This document shows positions 30,570 to 40,096 of a stretch of DNA of 64,000 nucleotides, one piece after another. Made by a program: the position numbers and the translations under genes. Position 1 is the first letter of the stretch; every line of letters begins with the position of its first letter. The notes under the pieces are model-generated. The model made no database searches. It was not told the origin of the DNA and saw only the letters and a program-made list of their open reading frames with translations. The stretch comes from Mesorhizobium sp. Its GTDB lineage: Bacteria; Pseudomonadota; Alphaproteobacteria; Rhizobiales; Rhizobiaceae. The stretch covers positions 137,465-201,464 of the forward strand of contig SAQG01000006.1 of assembly GCA_004020315.1 (NCBI GenBank), given 5' to 3'.

Positions 30570-30596
30570 TTCAATCTCATATTCGAGTTGATGTTT

Positions 30597-30624
30597 CGGG
30601 AGCCGGCGGGCTCCCGATCTTTTT
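30597..30624 (+). terminator. Intrinsic terminator after the aldo/keto reductase gene
   Basis: CGGGAGCC pairs with GGCTCCCG around a GGCG loop, followed by ATCTTTTTGG on the plus strand. It ends the rightward reductase transcript just before the convergent lysR stop codon at 30629. Confidence 0.85.
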
Positions 30625-30628
30625 GGGC

Positions 30629-31537
30629 TCAGGTCAGCCGGACCGTCTCGACCAAAAAGTCGAGAAAGGCCCGCACTCGCGCCGGCAAGTGTTTGCCCTG
30701 CCCGACATAGACGGCGTGGGTAAGCTCCTTGTCGCCGGGGTTGAAGTCCTCCAGAAGCGGGACCAGCCGTCCGGCGGCGACGTCGGGTTCCACATGCCAG
30801 CGTGCCAGCCGGGCGATGCCTGCACCCGAAACCGCCATCAGCCGCATCGCCTCGCCATCGCTGACCAGCGCGTTTCCGGTGATCGGGACGACAATGGTCT
30901 CGCCGCCCGCGCCGACGAAAGGCCAGCCGTCGAGATGGCGCACGAAGCAGAAACCCATCCGGTTGTGATGATCGAGATCGGCCGGCGTTCGCGGCGCGCC
31001 ATGCGTCCTGAGGTAGGATGGCGAGGCGACGACGACCACCCCGCTCTGCCCGAGCTTGCGCGCCACCAAACGTGATTCGCCGAGCGGCCCGGCGCGGATG
31101 GCGACATCGGCGCGCTCCTCCATCAGGTCGATGACATTGTCGGTCAAAACCAGATCGACAGCGATTTCCGGATAGCGTTCGAGAAACCGCGGCAAAAGCG
31201 GGATCAGCCGGTGCTGCCCGAACGGCACGTAGCTGTTGACCCGCAGCCGGCCGCGCGGCGCCGCACCCGCCGCCGCCTCGCGCTCGGCTGCCGCCATGTC
31301 GGCCAGGATTCGCACGCCGCTGTCGAAGAAGGCCGCGCCTTCAGGGGTCAGTTGCAGCCTGCGTGTCGAACGGCTGATCAGCCGCGCCCCAAGACGGGCC
31401 TCCAGCCGCGCAATCAGCTTGCTCACCGCCGACGGCGTCATCCGCAACGTGCGGGCGGCGGCCGAAAAGCTCCCCGCCTCGACGACGCGGACGAACACTT
31501 CGATCTCGCCGGAGCGGTTGATGTCGGGTCTCGCCAT
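30629..31537 (-). CDS. LysR-family transcriptional regulator
   Basis: A 302-residue LysR protein. The N-terminal helix-turn-helix reads FVRVVEAGSFSAAARTLRMT, then PSAVSKLIARLEARLGARL. A periplasmic-binding-protein-like effector domain follows from about residue 90 (GRLRVNSYVPFGQHRLIPLL). The ATG at 31537 (MARPDINRSGEIEVF) is the start conserved in this family. It is divergent from an MFS transporter and an aldo/keto reductase across 137 bp, so it is probably their regulator. The effector is unknown. The subgroup resembles regulators of reductases and drug efflux. Confidence 0.9.
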   Translation of the reverse strand: MARPDINRSGEIEVFVRVVEAGSFSAAARTLRMTPSAVSKLIARLEARLGARLISRSTRRLQLTPEGAAFFDSGVRILADMAAAEREAAAGAAPRGRLRVNSYVPFGQHRLIPLLPRFLERYPEIAVDLVLTDNVIDLMEERADVAIRAGPLGESRLVARKLGQSGVVVVASPSYLRTHGAPRTPADLDHHNRMGFCFVRHLDGWPFVGAGGETIVVPITGNALVSDGEAMRLMAVSGAGIARLARWHVEPDVAAGRLVPLLEDFNPGDKELTHAVYVGQGKHLPARVRAFLDFLVETVRLT

Positions 31538-31674
31538 TCGGGAATCTATTTCACAGACAATGTGCCTGACGCAAGTCTGGTTCACAGCCCATCGCGACAC
31601 GATCTTCCAGTCGGGGCGTAGGAGGACACGGCGTCCCGTCGTCAAAACTGGCTGTCATCGAAGTGGGAACCGCC

Positions 31675-32856
31675 ATGCCTCTTGCTCTTTATGCTCTCGC
31701 CGCCGGCGCCTTCGGCATCGGCGTCACCGAATTCGTCATCATGGGCCTGCTGCTCGACGTCAGCACAGATCTCGGCGTCTCGATCTCGGCCGCTGGCCAG
31801 CTGATTTCGGGCTATGCGCTGGGCGTCGTTGTCGGCGCGCCGCTGCTGACGATCGCCACCGGCCGCTGGCCGCGCAAGACCGTGCTTCTGGCGCTGATGG
31901 CGATCTTCACGCTTGGCAATCTCGCCTGTGCGCTGGCCCCCGACTACTGGACGCTGATGGGTGCCCGCGTGCTCACCGCCTTCGCCCACGGCACCTTCTT
32001 CGGCGTTGGGTCGGTCGTGGCGACCGGACTGGTGGCGCCCAACAAGAAGGCCTCGGCGATCGCCCTGATGTTCACCGGCCTGACCATCGCCAACATCCTC
32101 GGCGTGCCCTTCGGCACCTGGCTCGGCCAGGCCTTCGGCTGGCGGGCGACCTTCTGGGCGGTAACCCTGGTCGGCATCGTCGCCTTCGCCATCATTCTCC
32201 TGCTGGTGCCGCGCAGCCAGGCAGAGCCTGAGAAGAGCGACCTGCGCGGCGACCTCGCCGTGCTCGGCCGCGCGCCGGTCCTGCTTGGCTTCGCCACCAC
32301 CGTGCTGGGCTATGCCGGCGTCTTCGCCGTCTTCACCTATATCGCCCCCTTGCTGACCGAGATCACCGGTTTTGAGGAAGCAGCGGTGTCGCCGATCCTG
32401 CTTGTCTTCGGCGGCGGCCTCATCGCCGGCAATCTCGCCGGCGGCAAGTTCGCCGACCGCTGGCTGGTGCCTTCCGTTCTCGGCAGTCTCGTCGTGCTGG
32501 CGCTGGTGCTCGGCACGATGACCTTCGCCCTGCACAGCCAGGTGATGGCCGTCATCTATGTCGGCCTGCTCGGCGCCGCCGCCTTCGCCACCGTAGCGCC
32601 GCTGCAGATGTGGGTGCTGGAAAAGGCGCAAGGCGCCGGCCAGAGCCTCGCCTCATCCTTCAACATCGCCGCCTTCAATCTCGGCAATGCCGCCGGCGCC
32701 TGGCTCGGCGGCATGGTGATTGCCCATGGCCCCGGCCTTGGCGCCGTCACCTGGGTCGCCGCCCTGCTGCCGCTCTCGGCGCTGGCCGTTGCGGCGCTGG
32801 CGCTGCGCCTCGACCGGGATCCCGCCCTCGCCACGCCGGAAATCGCGCGGTCGTAG
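31675..32856 (+). CDS. MFS transporter, DHA1 type (AraJ/NepI-like)
   Basis: A 393-residue membrane protein with 12 predicted transmembrane helices. The start region LALYALAAGAFGIGVTEFVI and GYALGVVVGAPLLTIATGRW, RTL-like loops and the second-half AGNLAGGKFADRW are typical of proton-driven drug or sugar efflux proteins of the DHA1 group. I chose ATG 31675 (MPLALYAL) over GTG 31663 because GTGGGAA lies at ribosome-binding distance. It is divergent from lysR, and the aldo/keto reductase gene follows after 60 bp, so the two may form an export/detoxification operon. The substrate is unknown. Confidence 0.88.
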   Translation: MPLALYALAAGAFGIGVTEFVIMGLLLDVSTDLGVSISAAGQLISGYALGVVVGAPLLTIATGRWPRKTVLLALMAIFTLGNLACALAPDYWTLMGARVLTAFAHGTFFGVGSVVATGLVAPNKKASAIALMFTGLTIANILGVPFGTWLGQAFGWRATFWAVTLVGIVAFAIILLLVPRSQAEPEKSDLRGDLAVLGRAPVLLGFATTVLGYAGVFAVFTYIAPLLTEITGFEEAAVSPILLVFGGGLIAGNLAGGKFADRWLVPSVLGSLVVLALVLGTMTFALHSQVMAVIYVGLLGAAAFATVAPLQMWVLEKAQGAGQSLASSFNIAAFNLGNAAGAWLGGMVIAHGPGLGAVTWVAALLPLSALAVAALALRLDRDPALATPEIARS

Positions 32857-32916
32857 AACGGCAAACCTCAACCACTTTTCGAAAACACCCATCCGACATC
32901 ATCAAGGAGCAAAACC

Positions 32917-33951
32917 ATGGATTATCGACGTCTTGGCGCCTCGGGCCTAAAGGTCCCGGCGCTCTCGTTCGGCGCTGGAACTTTCGGCGGTTCAGGCCCC
33001 CTGTTCGGCGCCTGGGGCAACAGCGATGCGACGGAAGCCCGGCGACTGGTCGACATCTGCCTGGAGGCCGGCGTCAACCTGTTCGACACCGCCGACGTCT
33101 ATTCGAACGGCGCCTCCGAGGAGGTGCTCGGCGCGGCCATCAAGGGCCGCCGCGATGCCGTTTTGATCTCGACCAAGACCTCGCTGCCGATGGGCGACGG
33201 ACCCAACGACGCCGGCTCCTCCCGTTCGCGTCTCATCAAGGCCGTCGAAGACGCGCTCAAGCGTCTCGGCACCGATTACATCGACTTGCTGCAACTACAC
33301 GCTTTCGACGCCGGAACGCCGATCGAGGAGGTGCTGTCGACGCTGGACGGTCTCGTGCGCGCCGGCAAGCTGCGCTATGTCGGCGTCTCCAACTTTTCCG
33401 GCTGGCAAGTGATGAAATCGCTCGGCCTGGCGGACAAGCACGGCTACCCGCGCTATGTCGCCCATCAGGTCTATTATTCGCTGGTCGGGCGCGACTATGA
33501 ATGGGAGCTGATGCCGCTGGGCCTGGACCAGGGTGTTGGCGCGCTGGTGTGGAGCCCGCTCGGCTGGGGCCGCCTGACCGGCAAGATCCGCCGGGGCGAG
33601 CCACTGCCGGACAAAAGCCGGCTGCACGATACGGCAAGCTTCGGTCCACCTGTCGAAGACGAGCATCTCTATCGGGTCGTCGACGCGCTTGACATCGTGG
33701 CCAAGGAAACCGGCAAGACCGTGCCGCAGATCGCCATCAATTGGCTGCTGCAGCGGCCGACCGTCGCCTCTGTCATTATCGGCGCGCGCAACGAGGAACA
33801 GCTGCGCCAGAACCTCGGCGCCGTCGGCTGGTCGTTGACATCAGACCAGATGAAGAAGCTCGACGCGGCAAGCGCAGTCACCGCACCCTATCCGTATTTT
33901 CCGTATCGCCGGCAGGAAGGCTTCGCCAGGCTCAGTCCGCCCGCGGTCTGA
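32917..33951 (+). CDS. Aldo/keto reductase (paralogue of 29520-30569)
   Basis: A 344-residue aldo/keto reductase. NLFDTADVYSNGASEEVLG carries Asp and Tyr, LISTKTSLPMGDGPND the Lys, and DLLQLHAFDAG the His. SVIIGARNEEQLRQNLGAVG is the NADPH-binding end. It follows the MFS gene by 60 bp with AAGGAG before the ATG, so they are probably cotranscribed under the divergent LysR regulator. The substrate is unknown. The similarity to the enzyme at 29520 suggests a local duplication around the regulator and pump. Confidence 0.9.
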   Translation: MDYRRLGASGLKVPALSFGAGTFGGSGPLFGAWGNSDATEARRLVDICLEAGVNLFDTADVYSNGASEEVLGAAIKGRRDAVLISTKTSLPMGDGPNDAGSSRSRLIKAVEDALKRLGTDYIDLLQLHAFDAGTPIEEVLSTLDGLVRAGKLRYVGVSNFSGWQVMKSLGLADKHGYPRYVAHQVYYSLVGRDYEWELMPLGLDQGVGALVWSPLGWGRLTGKIRRGEPLPDKSRLHDTASFGPPVEDEHLYRVVDALDIVAKETGKTVPQIAINWLLQRPTVASVIIGARNEEQLRQNLGAVGWSLTSDQMKKLDAASAVTAPYPYFPYRRQEGFARLSPPAV

Positions 33952-33982
33952 CCCCGCTCGATACCTCAAACGCCCTGCGAGA

Positions 33983-34125
33983 GGGCATGTTGAGATTCAG
34001 GTCAGGCCGCGCCGAGAATGGTGGCTTCCGAGAACCGGAGCGGAGCGTACTTTTTCGTACGTGAGCACCGGAAGCGCAGGAAGCCGCCATTCGCAGGCCG
34101 GCATCACCTGAATATCGACACGCCC
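33983..34125. repeat. Palindromic repeat family A, copy 1
   Basis: A ~143-bp element filling most of the gap between the convergent reductase and usg genes. The left end is GGGCATGTTGAGATTCAGGT, and the right end is its imperfect reverse complement (CACCTGAATATCGACACGCC plus C). The interior has nested inverted repeats, including GTGGCTTCC against GGAAGCCGCC and GTAC-tttttc-GTAC. It is clearly homologous to the element at 41811-41954, sharing both ends and the segments GAACGGAGCGT-like and AAGCGCAGGAA. The right end runs into the usg stop codon. Confidence 0.85.
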
Positions 34126-34397
34126 TAATGCAGCACGAACTCGCCGTCGACCTTGTGCCATTCGTTGGGCGCGATCAGCTTCTGGTGCGTATAGCTCACC
34201 GAATGCAGCGGTCCATCGAGCTTGGTCTGCCAGAACTCGATGAACCGGATCAGCACCGGAAATTTCGGAGCGATGTCGTAGTCCTGCCAGATGAAGCTCT
34301 GCAGCAGATGCGGATGATCGGGAAAATGATAAAGGATCTTGGCCGTGGTCAAGCCATAGCCCTTGAGCATCAGGTCCATTTCTGAATGGTCACGCAT
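34125..34397 (-). CDS. usg: Usg protein
   Basis: A 90-residue protein of the Usg family. LKGYGLTTAKILYHFPDHPH and FIWQDYDIAPKFPVLIRFIE are followed by FWQTKLDGPLHSV and end in WHKVDGEFVLH. The gene was first noted beside tryptophan genes in other bacteria; its molecular role is unknown and no catalytic motif is visible. The ATG at 34397 is the conserved start (MRDHSEMDLML). It is divergent from acs across a 305-bp control region. Its stop codon coincides with the end of repeat A copy 1. Confidence 0.9.
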   Translation of the reverse strand: MRDHSEMDLMLKGYGLTTAKILYHFPDHPHLLQSFIWQDYDIAPKFPVLIRFIEFWQTKLDGPLHSVSYTHQKLIAPNEWHKVDGEFVLH

Positions 34398-34702
34398 CGC
34401 GGTTCCCTGGTTGATTCTCCTTTCCTCCCGATTTGAATTGTGCGCGCTATTTGCTTAATCGTCTATTGATATTTCGTAGCTAGAGGCCTGGTTTACGACG
34501 CAAAAACATGCGGTTAGCAGCGATCGTGGTCGAGTGCTGATAGCTGCGAAAACAACGTCTGCGGCATCCCGCCGCGCGAATCCAACGTCTAATGTTGCCG
34601 TCACCGCGGAACTGTTAATAATGCGCGCGAATTCGCGGCCGCTTCGCCGCGATGCTGCTCGGCGAGCAAGCTGGCAGTTGGTCTTGGGAGGGAATGGAAA
34701 AA
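34398..34702. other. Divergent control region between usg and acs
   Basis: About 305 bp, with an AT-rich stretch near 34435-34480 that contrasts with the GC-rich surroundings and probably holds the usg and/or acs promoters. A short GC palindrome (GCGGCCGCTTCGCCGCG) lies at about 34636-34652. No ORF or operator could be assigned with confidence. Confidence 0.4.
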
Positions 34703-36658
<1,956 letters not shown>

Positions 36659-36704
36659 GAAACATCCGGTCGACGGTCGGCAGAAATCCAATTGGATGAG
36701 ATCG

Positions 36705-36746
36705 CCCGTCCCTGCCCTAGCGATACCCGTCCCTGCCCTACCGATA
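36705..36746. repeat. Two tandem 21-bp units across the cfa stop codon
   Basis: Units at 36705-36725 and 36726-36746 differ at a single base; each contains CCCGTCCCTGCCCTA followed by SCGATA. The cfa stop codon (TAG on the minus strand) lies in the second unit, so the duplication repeats the last Tyr-Arg-stop region just downstream. It looks like a recent slippage duplication. Confidence 0.8.
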
Positions 36747-38006
36747 CAAATCCGCCCGCGTCGGCGGCAGGCCGCTTGGGCCCCGCGCGCGCTTGGTGAC
36801 GACGGTCTGGAAAACCTGCGCCGAGGCGCGTTCGAAAGTGATCGAACAGCCGGTGAGGTAAAGCAGCCAGAGGCGCGCCTTGGCTTCGCCGACCTCGGCG
36901 ATCGCCTCGTCGAAGCGTGCGTGGAGACGTTCGGCCCACAGGCGGCAGGTGCGGGCGTAGTGCTCGCGCAAATTCTCGACATCGTAGACGAGGAAGCCGT
37001 GCGCTTCGAGATTGCCGAGCGTCATGCCGATCGTGTCGAGCTCACCGCCGGGAAAGATGTATTTGATCAGCGCCTTGAATTCCGGGCCCTTGCGCAAGGT
37101 CTTCTTGGTGCTGCCCTTGTCGCGCCGGGTGATTGCGTGATGCAGATAGATGCCGCCCGGTTTGAGCAGGCGATGGATGGTCGAGAAATAGGCAGCGTGG
37201 TTGGCCAGCCCCAGATGCTCGAACATGCCGATCGACGAGATCTTGTCGAAGGAGCCGAACAGCTCGGCATAGGATTTTATCTCGATGGTGATGCGATCCT
37301 CCAGCCCCTCAGCGCGGATGCGCTCGCGGGCGAGCTGGGTCTGGGCTTCCGACAGCGAGACGCCGTGGCCGAAGACGCCGTAATTTTTCGCGGCATGGAT
37401 GAGCATGGCTCCCCAGCCGCAGCCGATGTCGAGCAGCTTTTCGCCGGGCTTCAGCCGGAGCTTGCGGCAGATGTGGTCGAGCTTGTCTTTCTGCGCCTGG
37501 TCGATGCCATTGGCGAAATCGGTGAAATAGCCGCAGCTATAGACCATGCGTTCGTCAAGGAAGAGCCGGTAGAACGCGTTCGAAATGTCGTAGTGGTGCT
37601 GGATCGCTTGCCTGTTCGACCCGCTGACGAAAGGGTTGCGCCCGGAAAGGTCGGTCCGCGCCGTCATCTGTTTTCTCGAAAACAGCACGGCCGGCAAGTC
37701 GCGCAGGACCGCGAGCTTGGGCAACGACTTGAGCTTCGTCCTGAGTTTGCCGTGCGCAGGCAGAGCGTAGAAATCGAACAGCGAACCGTCTTCCACGTCG
37801 ATGGTCTTGGAAATCCACATTTCGATCAGTGTCGAGAGGTTGGGGCGGCGGATCACCTGCCAGACGATGTCCTGGTCGTTGATGGTGACCACGGGGCCGG
37901 TGGCGGGCCCGATGCGCTCGCCGTTCCACAGCTTGACCGCGAAACCTGGCTTCAATGTCTCGATAACCGTTCGAACGATCCGTGCGGCTCTGTCGGCTGC
38001 CTCCAT
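36738..38006 (-). CDS. cfa: Cyclopropane-fatty-acyl-phospholipid synthase family protein
   Basis: A 422-residue protein with an N-terminal lipid-binding part (about 1-130) and a SAM-dependent methyltransferase domain. The SAM motif is KLLDIGCGWGAMLIHAAKNY. IQHHYDISNAFYRLFLDERM and VYSCGYF upstream are typical of CFA synthases, as are SIGMFEHLG and KYIFPGGELDTI. It adds a methylene group across membrane lipid double bonds, often for acid or stationary-phase survival. The ATG at 38006 follows GGGAGGA. A related fatty-acid methyltransferase cannot be excluded. Confidence 0.87.
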   Translation of the reverse strand: MEAADRAARIVRTVIETLKPGFAVKLWNGERIGPATGPVVTINDQDIVWQVIRRPNLSTLIEMWISKTIDVEDGSLFDFYALPAHGKLRTKLKSLPKLAVLRDLPAVLFSRKQMTARTDLSGRNPFVSGSNRQAIQHHYDISNAFYRLFLDERMVYSCGYFTDFANGIDQAQKDKLDHICRKLRLKPGEKLLDIGCGWGAMLIHAAKNYGVFGHGVSLSEAQTQLARERIRAEGLEDRITIEIKSYAELFGSFDKISSIGMFEHLGLANHAAYFSTIHRLLKPGGIYLHHAITRRDKGSTKKTLRKGPEFKALIKYIFPGGELDTIGMTLGNLEAHGFLVYDVENLREHYARTCRLWAERLHARFDEAIAEVGEAKARLWLLYLTGCSITFERASAQVFQTVVTKRARGPSGLPPTRADLYR

Positions 38007-38118
38007 CCCCGTCCTCCCCTGCTCAGCACGCTGGCGGTGCCGCAGCGACTTTGCCTGTCCGATCGGATAGCCGCAAGCAGTTAGCGGCAAACGCGTACGG
38101 CATTTTCGCCATGGCGCC

Positions 38119-38147
38119 TTGCCATTTGCGGATCGACACCCCATCAT
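38119..38147 (+). promoter_or_regulatory. Sigma70-like promoter of the small 38.2-kb unit
   Basis: TTGCCA and CATCAT are separated by exactly 17 bp. This places a start site near 38154, about 15 nt before the 14-nt Shine-Dalgarno at 38169. The -10 box is imperfect. The promoter is credible mainly because an SD, a short ORF and a terminator follow in order. Confidence 0.4.
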
Positions 38148-38183
38148 GAGGGCGTGTTCAACAAATCGAAAGGAGGTGATCCG

Positions 38184-38255
38184 ATGTCGAGTGATTTCGT
38201 TTTCCAGAACGTGGCCTCAGCGGATTGCACTTTCGGGAAGCAGTCTTCCCGTTAA
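38184..38255 (+). CDS. 23-residue small ORF with a 14-nt perfect Shine-Dalgarno
   Basis: AAAGGAGGTGATCC at 38169-38182 is exactly complementary to the 16S rRNA 3' tail, with ideal 7-nt spacing from AGGAGG to the ATG. The ORF begins MSSDFVFQNV and ends CTFGKQSSR, then TAA. No signal or membrane segment is visible. The last codons form a perfect hairpin (CGGGAAG, CAGT loop, CTTCCCG) that ends two bases into the TAA-proximal region. A strong plus-strand terminator lies 70 bp on. It sits alone between minus-strand genes. It may be a small-protein gene, a dual-function sRNA, or an RNA that captures 30S subunits. I know of no named family. Confidence 0.55.
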   Translation: MSSDFVFQNVASADCTFGKQSSR

Positions 38256-38323
38256 GGCGCGAGATGCGCGGCTGGCGATGTGGAACGTCGCCGCCATGGG
38301 CCGCGCCATGGACGGAAACACGG

Positions 38324-38358
38324 AAGGCCGCCGGCTTCGCAAGAAGCGGCGGCCTTTT
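38324..38358 (+). terminator. Intrinsic terminator of the small 38.2-kb unit
   Basis: AAGGCCGCCG pairs with CGGCGGCCTT. An inner CTTC-GCAA-GAAG stem-loop extends it, with a single bulged G. TTTTCC follows on the plus strand only. It ends a transcript from about 38154, giving an RNA of roughly 200 nt. Confidence 0.8.
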
Positions 38359-38388
38359 CCTTGTCCCAGCCCCTGGTTGTTCAATGCC

Positions 38389-39750
38389 CTATTTGGTCAA
38401 TGCCAGGCTTTCGATGTTGCGCGCTATGTCCTGGAAAGCCTGATTGAGTTCGATCCCGTTGGCCGCCTGGTAGAAGTGCTTGATCTTGGCAGTGTCCGGG
38501 CTCGCGCAATCCTGGAGCGTCGCTTTGGCATTCGTTTCGTTGAGGTCGAAGCCAATGGTGAAGATTTCGATGCCTTTGTCTCGCATGGCGGCGCAAAGTT
38601 TCTTGGCCGCCGTGCGGGGCGGCTCCTTGCCAGCGTCCTTGTAGACGTCATCGACGATACTGGCGTCGAAATAGGACAGATTGAACTCGCCGTCGGTCAT
38701 CAGGATCGCGACTTTGGCGACCTTTTTCGGATCCGCCTTGGCCGGCCGCTGCGAAGCTTTCATCACGCTGCCCCAGTTTTCCGAAAGCATGTACCAGGTC
38801 CACTGCACACCGATATGGCCCGCAGTGCCGCCCGATGCGACAAAGTTCTTGATGACGTTCTTGAGCGCCGCGGCGTCCGCCGTCAGCGGCTTCAACGCGG
38901 CGGTCGGGCAGGCCGCCGTGCCGGTCTGCAAGGCGAAGGTCGACAACAGGTAATCGCGATTGACCATGCTGATGTTGGGACCTGCATCCGAATATTGATA
39001 GGTGCCCTTGCGCTCGGTGGCGCAATTGTCCGGACGCATTAAGCCGGAGACATACTGTACAGCGCCATTGCCGGGCGCCTGCTTGCGCTGGCTAGTTAAG
39101 GTTTCGACATAGACGCTGCTGGCGGCAAGTGCGCCGGCATTCACCGAATTGGCGTAGGGCACGAGAGAAACGCGCACTCGTGGCTTGGCGGGGTCCTGAC
39201 CGTTCAGGAAGCTGTCGACCGCGTTCGCCGCAGCGGTCTTAAGATCCTTGATTTTCTGGCCGGCCATCGATCCTGTGACGTCGAGCATCATCGCCACTTC
39301 GATGGTCTTGTCCGAATAGAGCGCTGTCGTCGATGCGGCAACGCGCTTCATGTCACCCATGCTGAAAAGCGGGAAATAAAGACCGACATCGACATGGACG
39401 TCCGCCTGAACCGTCTTGGCGGTCCTGTCGACGGTCAACTTGTCGAGGACGATCCGATCAGCTTGCAGGATGCCCGCTCGGCTGTTGGCATCCAGAAACG
39501 CCTGCACCGACCTGTTGGCATCGGCCTCCTTGATGACGCCGGTCGTCAGGTCGCGTGCCGTCGAGGTCACCGCCGCATCGACCACGCCTTGCAAGCTCGA
39601 CTTGGCGTTGTAGAGCTGGGAAACGTTGACGGCAAAGCCGGCGCCCAGCGCCAGCACCGACGCAACCATGCCGAACAGAACCGCCAAATTTCCGCTGCGA
39701 TCCCCGGCAAAGCTGCCGATTGCGTGAAAAAGACCCCCAAAATGCCGCAT
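38389..39750 (-). CDS. TadG-like Flp pilus-assembly protein with a von Willebrand A domain
   Basis: About 453 residues. An N-terminal anchor (LAVLFGMVASVLALGAGFAV) preceded by GDRSG and followed by NVSQLYNAKSSLQGVVDAAV is the TadE/TadG pattern. A vWA domain follows with a metal-site motif VAMMLDVTGSMAGQKI and a later VAILMTDGEFNLSYFD. TadG-type proteins are minor pilins or cell-surface proteins of the Tad secretion system. I chose the ATG at 39750 (GGAGGT at good spacing); an ATG at 39765 is in frame. No other tad gene is in the window, so this is a solitary copy and its partner is unknown. Confidence 0.82.
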   Translation of the reverse strand: MRHFGGLFHAIGSFAGDRSGNLAVLFGMVASVLALGAGFAVNVSQLYNAKSSLQGVVDAAVTSTARDLTTGVIKEADANRSVQAFLDANSRAGILQADRIVLDKLTVDRTAKTVQADVHVDVGLYFPLFSMGDMKRVAASTTALYSDKTIEVAMMLDVTGSMAGQKIKDLKTAAANAVDSFLNGQDPAKPRVRVSLVPYANSVNAGALAASSVYVETLTSQRKQAPGNGAVQYVSGLMRPDNCATERKGTYQYSDAGPNISMVNRDYLLSTFALQTGTAACPTAALKPLTADAAALKNVIKNFVASGGTAGHIGVQWTWYMLSENWGSVMKASQRPAKADPKKVAKVAILMTDGEFNLSYFDASIVDDVYKDAGKEPPRTAAKKLCAAMRDKGIEIFTIGFDLNETNAKATLQDCASPDTAKIKHFYQAANGIELNQAFQDIARNIESLALTK

Positions 39751-40096
39751 GCCTCCCACCTCCATTCGCCACGACTCGAGCCGTGTGAAGGCCGCATTGC
39801 AGGATTCCGGCCGGACGGCGTCGTCAACGCACCAAAAGCCGGCGGCTCACCGTCAAGGGATTGTTTTTGCTTGGTTTCGAAATGCGGCAAGGTGAACAGC
39901 CGGTAAACGAGAAGCCCCTGCGGCAGTTCGTTTACGAAGCGCTTACCATGATCCCGATGTCTGCCGTGGAGCACCAGAACTCGATCCCGATCCGGCACAG
40001 GCGCGCTGTGCCGAAGCGGATCAGGCCCCCATCAGATCCCGTAGGACAGCCCGGATGATCGTAACAGCAGGGCACACGCCGTTCGCGTTTGCGCTT
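39751..40096. other. Control region upstream of the TadG-like gene with an inverted repeat
   Basis: About 345 bp with no credible gene. The clearest element is GTAAACGA at 39903-39910 and its perfect reverse complement TCGTTTAC at 39928-39935, separated by 17 nt, about 150 bp upstream of the TadG-like start. It could be a regulator site. Nothing else distinct was seen. Confidence 0.4.

Noticed and set aside
38148..38165. GGGCGTGTTCAACAAATC as a partial copy of repeat family A
   Set aside because: Only about 10 of 18 bases match the family A end and the rest of the element is absent.
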